Positions 8,040-18,310 of a stretch of DNA of 31,402 nt are shown piece after piece. The notes beneath the pieces were generated by a model, which saw only the letters and a program-made list of their open reading frames with translations, was not told where the DNA came from and did no database searches. How positions within the stretch are numbered: the first letter of the stretch is position 1; every line of letters starts with the position of its first letter. The position numbers and the translations under genes were made by a program. Source of the DNA: Gnetum montanum (lineage: Eukaryota > Streptophyta > Gnetopsida > Gnetales > Gnetaceae); the NCBI GenBank assembly GCA_015680685.1, contig MNCI01014538.1, forward strand, positions 638,772 through 670,173, written 5' to 3'.

Positions 8040-10900
8040 TTAGGTTCCCAATGGTGGTGGCTTTTCCATCAGCTTCTTTCCTTTATCATTGAGCTTTTGA
8101 AATTGATAACAATTTAGGAGCACCCAAATATTTTCTACTTTTGATATAGGATCATGTATTATCCAAGCAAATTTTGCAATATTTGATGACATCAATACCT
8201 CCCATGGACATGGCAACTATGGAAACATCTTGTTGGCATCTACATACCAAGCTGCATGCTACCTTCTCTCTTCCTCAAATGATCTAGGCACCTTCCTCAA
8301 TTCTTGCTAACATGTCATTCATCAAGCCAGGTTTGTTGCTACATCTTTGTGAGCTTGGTAGCTAGTTTTTACCATTTCAAGCTTAGAGTTTGCAATATGC
8401 AACTTTTTTTGTGCATCTTTTCAATCCACAAGCTCTTTTTCATACAAAGTATACATTGTAGCTACCTGTTGTTCCAGCTCATTTCTTGATCTACCTACTG
8501 TTAACATGCCTAGATTAGCATACTGAAGGTTTGCTAACCCCATGTACTCATGAGAGCTTCAATTTGCAAGTCTTTATTCTTCACTTCAACTTTTGTTGTA
8601 TTATCCAAAATTGGCTACCAATCAGGTGTCTGAGTTGTGATTGAGCTAAATTTGGCTTTGGCCATCTAGATTTCTTTTTCATTAATTTTCTTGTACATGT
8701 TTGCATAGTCTCTGAAGTGTTCTTTGAGCCATTCATGTTTCTTGGCCTCATTTTGCCACATGCCAATTTTAATTGCTAATTTTTGGTAAATAGCATGGAC
8801 TTCTTCCATTGGTAGGGTTCTATTTTCACTGGCCAATCTGTTCATGTCTTATTTAACTCTAATAAACTATTCTATTAATTGATAGATACTTTCTTCAAGA
8901 ACATTTTTCTACTTTTCAATGTCTATCAACCTTGTTTTTTTTGTAGTAATTCTTTTATTTTCTTCTTCTAAAGCAATTATGGCTTAAGCATGTACATGAG
9001 TCTATGCTTCTACGACATATGCATTCCAAATTGCTTTCTCCTTCTCCATCTTTTTGTTTAGCTGGTCTAGTGCTATATATTATGTAGGGTCTTTTCTTTT
9101 TGCTATTAAGGCTACTAACTCAACTTGTAACCTTTGCACTTTGTTCTTTGCATGTTCTGCTCTTATTTCTACCATTACCATCATTTCCTTTGTTGTAATC
9201 AAATTAGACTAAACTATAGTGATATCGTGATATTAAAGAGATTTTGCATTACTTGAATTGTCTATAGTAGTCGATATAAGATGTCCTCATGTTTTGCTAG
9301 GGTCATGGATGTACTAGCTAGCATCCCAATATCTTTGGTTCTAGTAATATCCTCTAGTGGAAAAATGGAAACATTAAATGATTCTTTAATATGATCAACA
9401 ATCACTTCTACTTCTTTTGTTACATCTTGGTGTTCCATCCTCACTACTATGACTCCTTCTCCTATTTCTAACATAACCTATAAAGATGCAATGTTCCCTA
9501 AAATTTGTTATGCCCAGTCTTCATCCTTTCTTACCTTTAAATATACTTGACCACTAGCAAGTCCTATTGATATTGTAGGCCTTACAGAGTTATCTCTTAT
9601 TTTGTACAATGTGGAACCTTCCATTGTTCCCAAACTTATTATTTCCATAATTTGCTACAAGTGGCTCATGGAACGTCTATAATCTTATTATGTAGGTGAA
9701 GCACTCGATTTAGGTCTATCACCAATAGGTGTTGATCCATTGGATTCTACTTCTTATTGTCCTATTATTAGAATGTTGCTTGCTGGTGTGGATCCTATTG
9801 CTCCCTCAATGCCTACTAGCTTCTCCAGTTGATTTTTCTTTGGAGGCACTAGCTTAGACATTTCAACATAGGATGCATTCTAGGCTTTTTTTCGAATATC
9901 ATTTATATATCCCATAATCCTAGCTTGCTTGCATAATCTTCTAATGAGGCAAGAAAATGACAGTGTGAGTTTTCCTACTTTCTTTTTTTCAAACCTTCTC
10001 TAAATTTCTAAGAAGAATAAATGTGTTATGTTGACATTGATTTTCCCCATAAAAATGGCACTTCTTTTGGAGGCATAGGTGGAAATTCGATTGAGCCTTT
10101 TGGTGGGAAAAAGATGGTAGGTTTTGATCTTGAAATATCTTTTCTCCTTAGAAGTCAATTAACTATATTTCTTATCTTCTTTTTCATAAGCTCTTTGTAG
10201 CCATAACATCTTTGCATTTGTGTCAAATCTTGTGAATATCGGTGCTATGTTTACTTCGAAATTTGCAATATTAAGTGCCTTTGTGATTGCTTCAACTGAA
10301 TAAGGCACAGAGACTCCTTCAATCTTAATAGTGGCATCATCTTGTTTATTTTTCCAAAATTGGTACACTTCTCCTAGGTATCATTCTCCATTGCATCACA
10401 CAATTGGTCATAGAGGGGAGGCTTGGAGTTTTGTTCAAAGGTTCTTTGGTGCAAACTCCATGACTGATCTAAAATTTGGTTCCACAATCACCGTGAACAT
10501 GATAGACTTTTCTTATATTACTTGGAGAAATTCTTTTAACGATATGAGGCGCTTTCCTTGGTCATGATATGGTGTTACTTCAACCTTGGCTTGCATGAAT
10601 TATTCTATTGTAAGGATTTGTTTTTGAATGATAAAGGATTGGGCCTCTTTCTTCACCTATGGGGTTTGATCTCCAACTTTTCTTTTGCCTCAACCTCTTG
10701 GTCTTTTGCTTCCTTATTATGAGGGTCTTTCTTCTAGAGGGTTTTTAGGTGTCATCTATAATCATCAAAGATTTGTTTGAGTGTATCCAAGGATTTTAAA
10801 TAAATTCTCAACGATTCATAGTCCTTCCTTAGGTTTTAGTATTTTATCATAAGTTTATCCTTATTCTTACTTATAGCTCTTATTATGATTGTAGAGTTAG
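8040..10900 (-). pseudogene. Post-integrase 3' ORF of the large element (coiled-coil protein, unknown function)
   Basis: This lies between integrase and 3' LTR, where Athila-like elements carry an env-like ORF. It is broken by stops and frame changes, so the exact start is not clear. The upstream part (about 10368-10160) reads YQFWKNKQDD, then IKIEGVSVPYSVEAITKALN. That 'xGVxVxhSxExIxxAL' pattern recalls a domain common in plant transposon-encoded ORFs, but the resemblance is by eye. A middle part (about 9470-9260) includes KEVEVIVDHIKESFNVSIFP. From about 9200 to 8300 the frame is rich in Glu, Lys, Leu, Ile and Gln with heptad-like spacing, suggesting a long coiled coil. The C-terminus contains FEEER and a proline-rich PPPLGT-like end, shared with the copy at 2592-3035. 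I see no signal peptide or membrane segment, so an envelope role is not supported. Nothing here identifies an enzyme. Confidence 0.6.
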
Positions 10901-11661
10901 AAAATTTTCAAAAAGAAACCCTTATATGTTATTATTTCCTTATTTATTGTGTTATTGATTATTGGCTAGGAGAATCAATTAGGTTTATTAGCTTTTATTT
11001 AGTTATGCAATCAAAATATGCTTATTTTTTTTATTCTTACCCTTAATATACTCTTCCAGTGTTAGAAAAATTTGGCTTCACTTGACTCTTCTACATGCAA
11101 TACTCTCCCCCACAACTAAGTTGGTCACTCCATGATCAAGAAGGCTCAAAAATCATGAAAATTAGAGTTATGGTGAGGAAGTTATGGAGCTTAGAAGTTC
11201 AAGCATCAAAACCTCAAATAAATAACATGAACTCTCTTTTCTAGAAATGAGAACAATAAAAAATTTTGCTAACTCTCATGCGTATATAGATTTTTATTAG
11301 CATGACATCGTAGATACAACATCATAATTGTGACGTCGTAGGGCCTGATACATCATAGCTACGATGTCAATGTTAAAAAATTTTCATTTTTAAACAATTT
11401 TTTATCATAAAATTAAGTCAGATGGATAGGTTGGAAGATGTAGAGGTTGTCTAAAGGATGTTTGATCATAGATGATGTCAAAATATGAGACTTTAATGGT
11501 AAAATATCATAAAAGAAGGAATCTTTGGCAAAGAAGGTCAATTAGATGTATAAGAGATGCTAGTAAGAATTGTTAAAATTGTGATTAGTTGTGATAATAT
11601 AGAAAAGTGAAAATTGATGGTTGAAATATCTTGAAGGCACAAGATGATGTGGAATTGGTCG
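10901..11661 (-). other. Non-coding spacer of the large element, 3' part
   Basis: No protein-like frame. It contains a 10-bp perfect inverted repeat at 11304-11313 and 11359-11368, with CpG-containing CATCATAG and ACGTCGTAG motifs like those in the LTR U3 regions of this family. It ends at the GTAGG target site of the solo LTR. Confidence 0.5.
11304..11368. repeat. Inverted repeat GACATCGTAG ... CTACGATGTC
   Basis: Perfect 10-bp arms are separated by 45 nt, and the loop holds GTGACGTCGTAGG, a related motif. Similar CATCATAGATATGATGTAG sequence lies in the U3 of the LTR at about 28365-28380, which suggests a shared regulatory module or a displaced U3 fragment. Confidence 0.5.
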
Positions 11662-11679
11662 GTAGGTGATGAGAGCGAT

Positions 11680-11866
11680 TACTCTAGTGGTTACTCTAGC
11701 AATTATTCTAATTATTAGAGTAGTTACTCTAGCGGTTTATTCTAATTATTAGAGTTATTACTCTAGCAGTTTATTCTAATTATTAGAGAGGTTACTTTAG
11801 TGGTTTCTTTAGCAGTTATTCTAATTATTAGAGCGGTTATTCTAATTATTAGAGTAGTTGCTTCCA
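11680..11866 (+). repeat. U3 repeat array with five TCTAATTATTAGA palindromes
   Basis: The 13-bp palindrome TCTAATTATTAGA (6-bp arms around one T) occurs exactly at 11707, 11741, 11775, 11820 and 11841. It is interspersed with TTACTCTAG and AGCGGTT or AGCAGTT units. It lies just upstream of the TATA box, as expected for an LTR enhancer. Confidence 0.85.
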
Positions 11867-11870
11867 AGCC

Positions 11871-11878
11871 TATAAATA
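11871..11878 (+). promoter_or_regulatory. TATA box of the solo LTR
   Basis: TATAAATA in GCCTATAAATACAGTGCCC, directly after the palindrome array. Confidence 0.5.
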
Positions 11879-11903
11879 CAGTGCCCAAGCACACAATTGG
11901 AAG

Positions 11904-12142
11904 NNNNNNNNNNNNNNNNNNNNNNNNNNNNNNNNNNNNNNNNNNNNNNNNNNNNNNNNNNNNNNNNNNNNNNNNNNNNNNNNNNNNNNNNNNNNNNNNN
12001 NNNNNNNNNNNNNNNNNNNNNNNNNNNNNNNNNNNNNNNNNNNNNNNNNNNNNNNNNNNNNNNNNNNNNNNNNNNNNNNNNNNNNNNNNNNNNNNNNNNN
12101 NNNNNNNNNNNNNNNNNNNNNNNNNNNNNNNNNNNNNNNNNN
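11904..12142. other. Assembly gap (N run)
   Basis: 239 unknown bases inside the solo LTR. Nothing can be read here. Confidence 1.
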
Positions 12143-12353
12143 AACATAAAAGATATAAAAATCATATGCCTCAAGCTTACTTAACCATACAATTGTGACA
12201 TACAAGTAAGTTTGGGAAGACAACAATCAACCAACCCATCCTTGTTCCACAATGGCGCATAAGCACTTAGTCCTTGGAAGTTGACTCGATCATGCGTGAA
12301 ACACTCGTATTCATATGGTTGATCATAGGGGTACCTTGCCGCTCATCAGTAGG

Positions 12354-13600
12354 TATGATGCATAAAAGTTATACAAGTGAATCCTCCTTAAAGCAGGCTT
12401 TAAGCCATAGTGCCCTTGTATAACCATGTCTGTAAGTATCTATAAGCACTCAAAGAGTTGAATGTAAAGCATACCTATCTTGCAAAAGACACATGTTAGT
12501 ATTGTTTGAATGAGAAAATAATACTATATTATACAAAACCATAGAATTATGATTATATATACCAGTGAGGTGAAATGGAAGTAGAAATAATTGTTGAAAT
12601 TGGGATGTGAGGTGTCCTACCATAGGCATAATGAATTATTGTGTGTGATATATGGTTAGAGTGATCATTAACCCTTCCATCCAAGATCCAACCCAAGTCT
12701 ATACCACTTACCAGTGAGTTCACATTACATCATCCCAAAACTAACAACCATAAGACTACCACTATTGCAAGTAGCATTAACACTTGGCAATGTAGTTTAA
12801 GAAAATAGTTTATTAATTGCATAATTTATTTTTGATATTTCTAAGAAGTTTCCTACCTTCAAGCATGGGTAACATGTTTTTCTAGTGGGACTTCCAAAAA
12901 TTTTATTATATGTGTTTATTATGTTTTGACTATGTCAACCTTACTAGAGGACTACCTTTAGGCATGGGTAACATGTCCTTCAAGTGACATGGTAAGGCAG
13001 CACTTATTTTAAATATTCTTCCATTTTTCATTAGAACTCAAGTAAATAATACAACTTAATAGTAGGGTAGGACTTATAGCAGTAGCCTTAGAGAATCCAC
13101 AAATTCCCTTGATGTCACAACCTTTTCATTCCCATTTGGTTCTTCACTTTTCTATCCAGGCATAATGATCACAAGTTTATTTTAGTTTTATTATTAAAAG
13201 AATATCATTATGGCCATGATAAGAATCTATTATTAATAAAAATGAGTGGATGGATGATGTAGTCTCACTATATATAAAATTAGTTCTTCCATGATTTGAT
13301 AATATCGGGCAATTTTCACATTATTGGGACCACATCTTGCTTTATTCCTTTGTACTTTATTAGAAAAATTAACAAAAATATGTACAAGAAAAATGATGAA
13401 AATTCATAAAAAATTATAGAAAAATGATAAGAATAGTAAAAGATGATAAGAATGCAAAAATGTAGAAAGAATTTAAAAGAGATTAAAGAATAGAAATTAA
13501 TTAAGAAATGTAAAAAGTAACAAAGAATATGAAAAAGTACTAAGAAAAGAAAAGGTTCAATGCCTAGGTATCAAATATGACACCCTAATGACTATTACTA
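12354..13600 (-). other. Non-coding spacer of the large element, 5' part (downstream of integrase)
   Basis: No convincing coding frame. It is nonetheless collinear with 17150-18310 of the nested element over more than 1 kb, including CCCTTGTATAACCA, GCATGGGTAACATGT and GTGACATGGTAAGG. In this copy GCATGGGTAACATGT appears twice, at 12863 and 12962, from a local duplication of about 99 bp. It ends in a 200-bp stretch (about 13370-13560) that is A/G-rich on the + strand, hence T/C-rich on the sense strand. Confidence 0.55.
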
Positions 13601-13619
13601 AAATAAATTAATCGGAAGA

Positions 13620-14900
13620 TGAAATGGGTTAAAATGGTTTGGTAGCCAAGGTAGAATCCATAGAGGAGTCAAGATGTTCATAGAATGGTTTAACTTGTTG
13701 ATAACTAACTAAGATAAGTTCTTGTGGGTTGGTTGGGTGATAAATCTACATGGCATCCAATTAATATATTGCATGGATGATATAGGATCCTTCCCATAAG
13801 ATTTGGAACTTAGTCTTTTTGTGGCAAATGACTAGGATTGTAATATAGGACTTTTTCGCTTAGTTGAATTAACACTTATCATATTCATGCATCATACCTA
13901 TAATTGGAGTATTTCTTATGAACTTCATTACTCATCAAAGCTACAAGTTTATTTTCCTCTAAAAGGTTAAGGTTCATGAGACCTTCTTTTTGAGCTAGGT
14001 TTAGGTCCAAGTCAAGTTTACTAGTAGTAGCTAAAGTTTGTAACTCTACTTAGATTGGTAGTATAGGAAGTTTTCCATAAAATAATTCATAGAGTATTCT
14101 ATTGGAAGTTTCCATGTGGATCTATATGCCCATAGAGCATCATTCAACTTAGTCATCCAATCCTTTCTAAATTGACTAACTATTCTAGTTAATATTCTTG
14201 TAATTTCTCAATTAGTTGCTTTTGCTTGACCATTTTCTTGAGGATGGTATGGTGTATTTAATTTGTGATTTACCCCAAGTTGTTGCATTAAATTTTTGAA
14301 TGTAGCTCCTGTAAAGTGTGTTTTGTTGACATATATGAGCATATGTGGTACTCCAAATCTATTCACCATGTGTTGTTGGAAAAACTTAGTAGTTGTTTTG
14401 GCTATGCAATCTTTAACTACAACTACTTCTGCCCACTTTGTACAATAATCAACTGTCATTATAATATATGATTTCCCATTGGACATCAATATGATGAGCC
14501 CCATAAAATTAATTTCCTAGGTATCAAATAGTTCTAATGGCTGGATCGATTATTGTGGGTCTTCATTTTTTGTTGTTACTCCTCCATGACATTGACATAT
14601 TTCATAAGATTAAGTGACTTTATATGCATCCCTAAATATGATAGGCCAAAAGTAACCTACCATCATTAGCTTCAGTGTTATTCTACATCCTGCATAGTGA
14701 CCACTGCATGGTACTGCATGTGCATCCTGTAGGATTCCTTATTGGCTATCTTTTGGAATGCACCATCTCATTAGTCCATTGACACATATCTTGTAAATAT
14801 TTTCATTAATTTTCATATACCTCTTAGCTTTGTGAAGGAATTATTCTTTTTCTTTCTTGTTCCACTCAATAGGAAGCTCTTATGTGCTAGGATAACTCAT
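13620..14900 (-). pseudogene. Integrase of the large element (inactivated)
   Basis: The order on the sense strand is an HHCC zinc-binding region (about 14870-14560: GHYAGCRITLK, then YFWP, then ICQCHGG with the first Cys of the pair lost), the catalytic core (14504-14208) and a C-terminal region. The core has VDYCTKWAE with the first catalytic Asp. The second Asp motif, normally DNGxxF, reads VNKTHF, so Asp and Gly are lost. The Glu motif appears as YHPQENGQAKATN, with the usual catalytic Glu replaced by Lys. The C-terminal part keeps [12 protein letters not shown]. The enzyme would insert the cDNA into host DNA in the nucleus; this copy is dead by both stops and lost active-site residues. 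Confidence 0.85.
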
Positions 14901-14999
14901 ATAGTTAGTAATCCATGACTTTTCTATTGAGTTTATAATCATTGTTATTCTTGTTAACATATTTTCATCAAGAAACTAGTCTAATAATGGTTCATCCTA

Positions 15000-15360
15000 T
15001 TCCTGTGGTTCCCATCTTAGTCTTAACAAATGATTAGCTACAACATTTTCTATTCCTTTCTTGCCCACCATAATGATGTCAAACTCCTACAATATCATAA
15101 GCATTCATATCACCCTTGGACTAATCATTGGTTTATTCATTAGAAATATAATGGCACTATGATCCATGTGGATATAAATTGGATACTCAAGCACATAATA
15201 TCTAAATTTTTCAAGTGCATGCACCACAATATTATCCTTAGTGTATATTTTGAAGCATTTTTCATAATGTGGAAGGGCTTAGATAAATTTGGAGCTTAAA
15301 GGATTATTTTTTTAATCAACTTCTATTTTAATGTCTCAAATGCCTTCTCACATTGTTCTA
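15000..15360 (-). pseudogene. RNase H domain of the large element (broken)
   Basis: The sense-strand reading, with stops, contains ALEKFRYYVLEYPIYIHMDH, which fits the gypsy RNase H pattern (ALEKFRPYLxG...TDH). It is followed by ISPRVI and then KKGIENVVANHLLRLRWEPQ, the connection-type sequence usual in Athila/Tat-like elements. The domain would degrade the RNA strand of the RNA:DNA hybrid. It lies between the RT thumb and integrase as expected. No second RNase H domain is visible, although Tat members sometimes have one. Confidence 0.75.
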
Positions 15361-15509
15361 TTCATTAGAATGGTGCATCTTTCTTTGTTAGTTCTACTAG
15401 CATCTTTACTATTTTTAAAAAACTTTCAATAAATCTTCTACCATGTTATGTATAGCCAAGGAATGATTTGATATCCTTAACAATCTATGACCTCTGGGTG
15501 ATGTCTTAA
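15361..15509 (-). pseudogene. RT C-terminal (thumb) part of the large element, left of the nested insertion
   Basis: The sense strand reads IKSFLGYT, then GRRFIESFLKI, then ELTKKDAPF, the usual end of a gypsy RT. It is separated from the rest of RT (22031-22760) by the nested element, whose target site ATTAC lies at 15510-15514 and 22026-22030. The upstream half ends in KVDPNKIRV next to the second target copy, so the two halves were once continuous. Confidence 0.8.
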
Positions 15510-15514
15510 ATTAC

Positions 15515-16458
15515 TGATGAGTAGTAGGTAACCCTATGCCCAACCATATGAATCGCAAGTGTTCATGCACGATTCGGTCAAATTCTATGGATGGTACTAA
15601 TTGTGGCATTTAGATTATTAAGCATTTATCGAGAACACTATCTTTCCACATGGACTAGTGGTAGCTTTATCACATATGGTTTAGTCCAAAGTGACGCATA
15701 TGATAATTGATGTTGTTAGGCCTTGATTACTCCTAGCAATAAACATAATTGGGAATGAAATTTACTCCTAAGTTTAAGTAATAATAATAATGTAAATCTA
15801 CTCTAGCCTAGAGTGATAAGCATACGGTCCTAGCTTACTGTACACATCTTGGGCTCATGTAATCATTACTGGGTTATCAAGCATTATGCTACTAAGTGAA
15901 CAAAGCAAAAACATGACTAGGATTACCAAAAGATTACACTTAAACGCTCAAAACCAATCATACTCATTTTTCTTTACTAATGAACAAGAAAGTAAGGTAC
16001 TTGGAAATGTAAATGATTAAACTAAGAAAATAGTAAAAATTATGCTAAGTAAAATAGTCAAACTAAGTCAATGCTACAATGAAGAAAAGCAATCTCAATT
16101 TTTATTTCCAAACATGAACTGTGCCCAAGTACACTTTTCTCAAATAAAGATTCCATACAACTACTCAACACCACACTACGGGCATTCACTGTATCGCTAA
16201 AACTACAAAAACAAACTGTAAGAGTATACTTAAGGATGGAATGAAAGTTCTTTGGATCATGCGCCCAAGTGTCATATTTATAGGCAGGCATGCATCCTGC
16301 AAAATCGAATATCCAATAACATAGCATGTGATACAATATCAAGGATTCAATATCGAAGCTAACAAAAACTAACTTTTTATCCAAACAAATGTGATGGCAT
16401 GCGTTAAGTCATCTACCTTGACACGGCTATGTCAATGCAGCCAACCAGTGCCTCATCA
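15515..16458 (-). repeat. 3' LTR of the nested element
   Basis: 944 bp beginning TGATGAGTAG and ending GTGCCTCATCA. It matches 21144-22025 throughout, with substitutions and a roughly 50-bp segment (around 15880-15930) that is missing in the other copy. A sense-strand TATA box lies near 16275. Confidence 0.9.
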
Positions 16459-16476
16459 TACCACCATGACTAAGTA
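16459..16476 (-). other. Polypurine-tract region of the nested element
   Basis: Sense strand TTAGTCATGGTGGTA abuts the 3' LTR, corresponding to the blocks at 7825 and 3201. Confidence 0.45.
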
Positions 16477-16639
16477 AAAACTCATACTCAAGTTAATAGG
16501 ATAGGATCGAGGTTTCTTGAAAAAAAATTGGAAATGATGGGATTATTGACTAACTTTAACTACTTACTGACTCTAAGTGCCACAATGGTGTATGCAAAAA
16601 TGACACAGTCACATGACCAAACAAAAATAAAATTTGAAG

Positions 16640-17000
16640 TGGCTTGATGTAGTTTTTATTTTAGGCAATGGTGACTCTTCCATTAGCTTCTTCCCTTTAT
16701 CGTCAGACTCCTTAAAAGTTTCTCCTCTTTTGTGCTTATCTTCTTTTCCCATATGTCCATTCTATTAAGTATGGCATAGAGACTCCCTCAATTTTAACTA
16801 CTACATTGGCCTATTTATCTTGCTAGAATTAGTATGTTTCTCCTAAGTTCCATTTTTCGTTGTTGGTTAGAATGACCATAATGGAGACACTTGGAGCTTT
16901 GCCTTCACTACTTCTCGAGAAAATTCCATAAAGGGGCGAAAATTTAGTTCCATGATAACCATGTACATGATTAATAGGCCATGAGTGATGCATAGTTTTC
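16640..17000 (-). pseudogene. Shortened 3' ORF of the nested element
   Basis: 16640-16710 corresponds to the C-terminal end of the large element's 3' ORF (about 8030-8100). 16775-17000 corresponds to its upstream part around 10300-10520, including the sequence that gives EGVSVPY there. About 2.2 kb, including the coiled-coil region, is therefore missing, with the junction near 16720-16775. What is left also contains stops. The nested element could not have made the full 3' ORF product. Confidence 0.65.
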
Positions 17001-18310
17001 AAAGATTTAGCTTTTAAAGTTCATGAAGAAAGAATCTTGGGCAATTATAATTTATGGTATGGAGAAGAAATGGATAATGAATTTTTTATGTATGGATAGA
17101 TTATTAGATGATATGGAAAGTTTATTAGATGTTTTGGAAGGCACAAGATGATGTGGAATTTCTTGGCAAGTATGAAATACAAAAGTTATACAATTAGGCC
17201 CTTCCCAAAGCAAGCTCCAACCCTTAGTGCCCTTGTATAACCACATCTCAAAGTATCCTTAGGCACTCAAGGAGTTGAATGTAATGCATACCTATCTAGA
17301 AAAACACACATGTTAGTATCACTAGGTGGGGAAATTTACACTATGTTACACAAAACCACAAGTTATGATTAAATATACATTGAGGTGAGATGGACTATAG
17401 AAGGGATTGCTAAACTTGGGACATGAGGCATCTCACCATAGGTAGAATGAATCCTTGTGTGTTATTAATGGTTAAAGTAATCATTAGCCCTTCTTTTCAA
17501 GATTCAAACCAAGTCCAAACCCTTTTCTAGTGACATCACATTGTTTCATCTCTTGGATTTACAACCATAAGACTACAATTGTTGGAAAGAGTATTACCAC
17601 TTGGTGTATTATCCAAGGAAGAATTTTATTCATTACACATTTTATTTTTTAGATTTCTAGGAAGTTGCCCACCTTTAGGCATGGGTAACATGTCTTTTTA
17701 GTGACATGGTAAGGTAGCATTTTCCATGATATAATACAACCTGAGCAACAAGATAGGACTAATAGAAGTGATCCAAGAGAATCCAAAACTCCCCTTGATG
17801 TCACACCCTTTTCATTCCCACTATATTCTTCACTTTTCAATCCAGGCATAAAGATCACAAGTTTATTCTTAGTTTTATTAAGAGAAGAATATCATTATGG
17901 CCATGGTAAGAACCTCTTCTTGTTGGAATGCATGGATGGATGTTGTGGTCTCAATGTATAGATAACCAATCCCTTATGATTGATAACATAGAGAAGTCTT
18001 CACCTTATTGGAACTACACCTTACCTTATTTGGTGTGTTTTATTGGAAATTGACAAAAATATGTACTAGTAAGAATAATAGCAAAGTATAGAAAAAATTG
18101 TAAAAGATATCAAGAATTGCAAAGATAGTAAAAATGAGAGATTATCAAAGAATTAGAAAATATCAAATGATATCAAAAATTTAAGAAATGAAAAAGTATA
18201 AAAGAATAAGAAGATATTAAAGAATGTGAAAAATTATCAAGAAAAGAAAAATGTATAATAAAAAATTATAAACAACAAAAAAGTAGAAAACAAAAAAGTT
18301 AAAAAGCACT
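17001..18310 (-). other. Non-coding spacer of the nested element
   Basis: It is collinear with 12354-13560 of the large element without the solo LTR, and ends in a similar stretch A/G-rich on the + strand (about 18050-18310). No protein-like frame. Its retention in an element that lost most of pol suggests it carries a needed cis function, or simply that it lies outside the deletion. Confidence 0.6.

Larger units (their letters stand above)
11667..12348 (+). mobile_element. Solo LTR (or very short LTR element) with 5-bp target duplication
   Basis: It starts TGATGAGAGC and ends CCGCTCATCA, the same ends as other LTRs here, and is flanked on both sides by GTAGG (11662-11666 and 12349-12353). 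The nested element's homologous spacer (around 17140-17180) lacks it, so this is an insertion. A TATA box in CCTATAAATACAG at 11871-11878 sets the + orientation. A run of 239 N (11904-12142) hides part of it. If the real gap is longer, this could instead be a short non-autonomous element. Confidence 0.75.

Noticed and set aside
8040-10900. A true retroviral envelope gene
   Set aside because: Position fits an env-like ORF, but no signal peptide, membrane anchor or cleavage-type features could be seen.
11800-12226. Open frames on both strands crossing 11904-12142
   Set aside because: They are artefacts of translating the run of N.
16058-16384. 108-codon minus-strand open frame
   Set aside because: It lies wholly inside the nested element's 3' LTR, and I saw no counterpart for it elsewhere.
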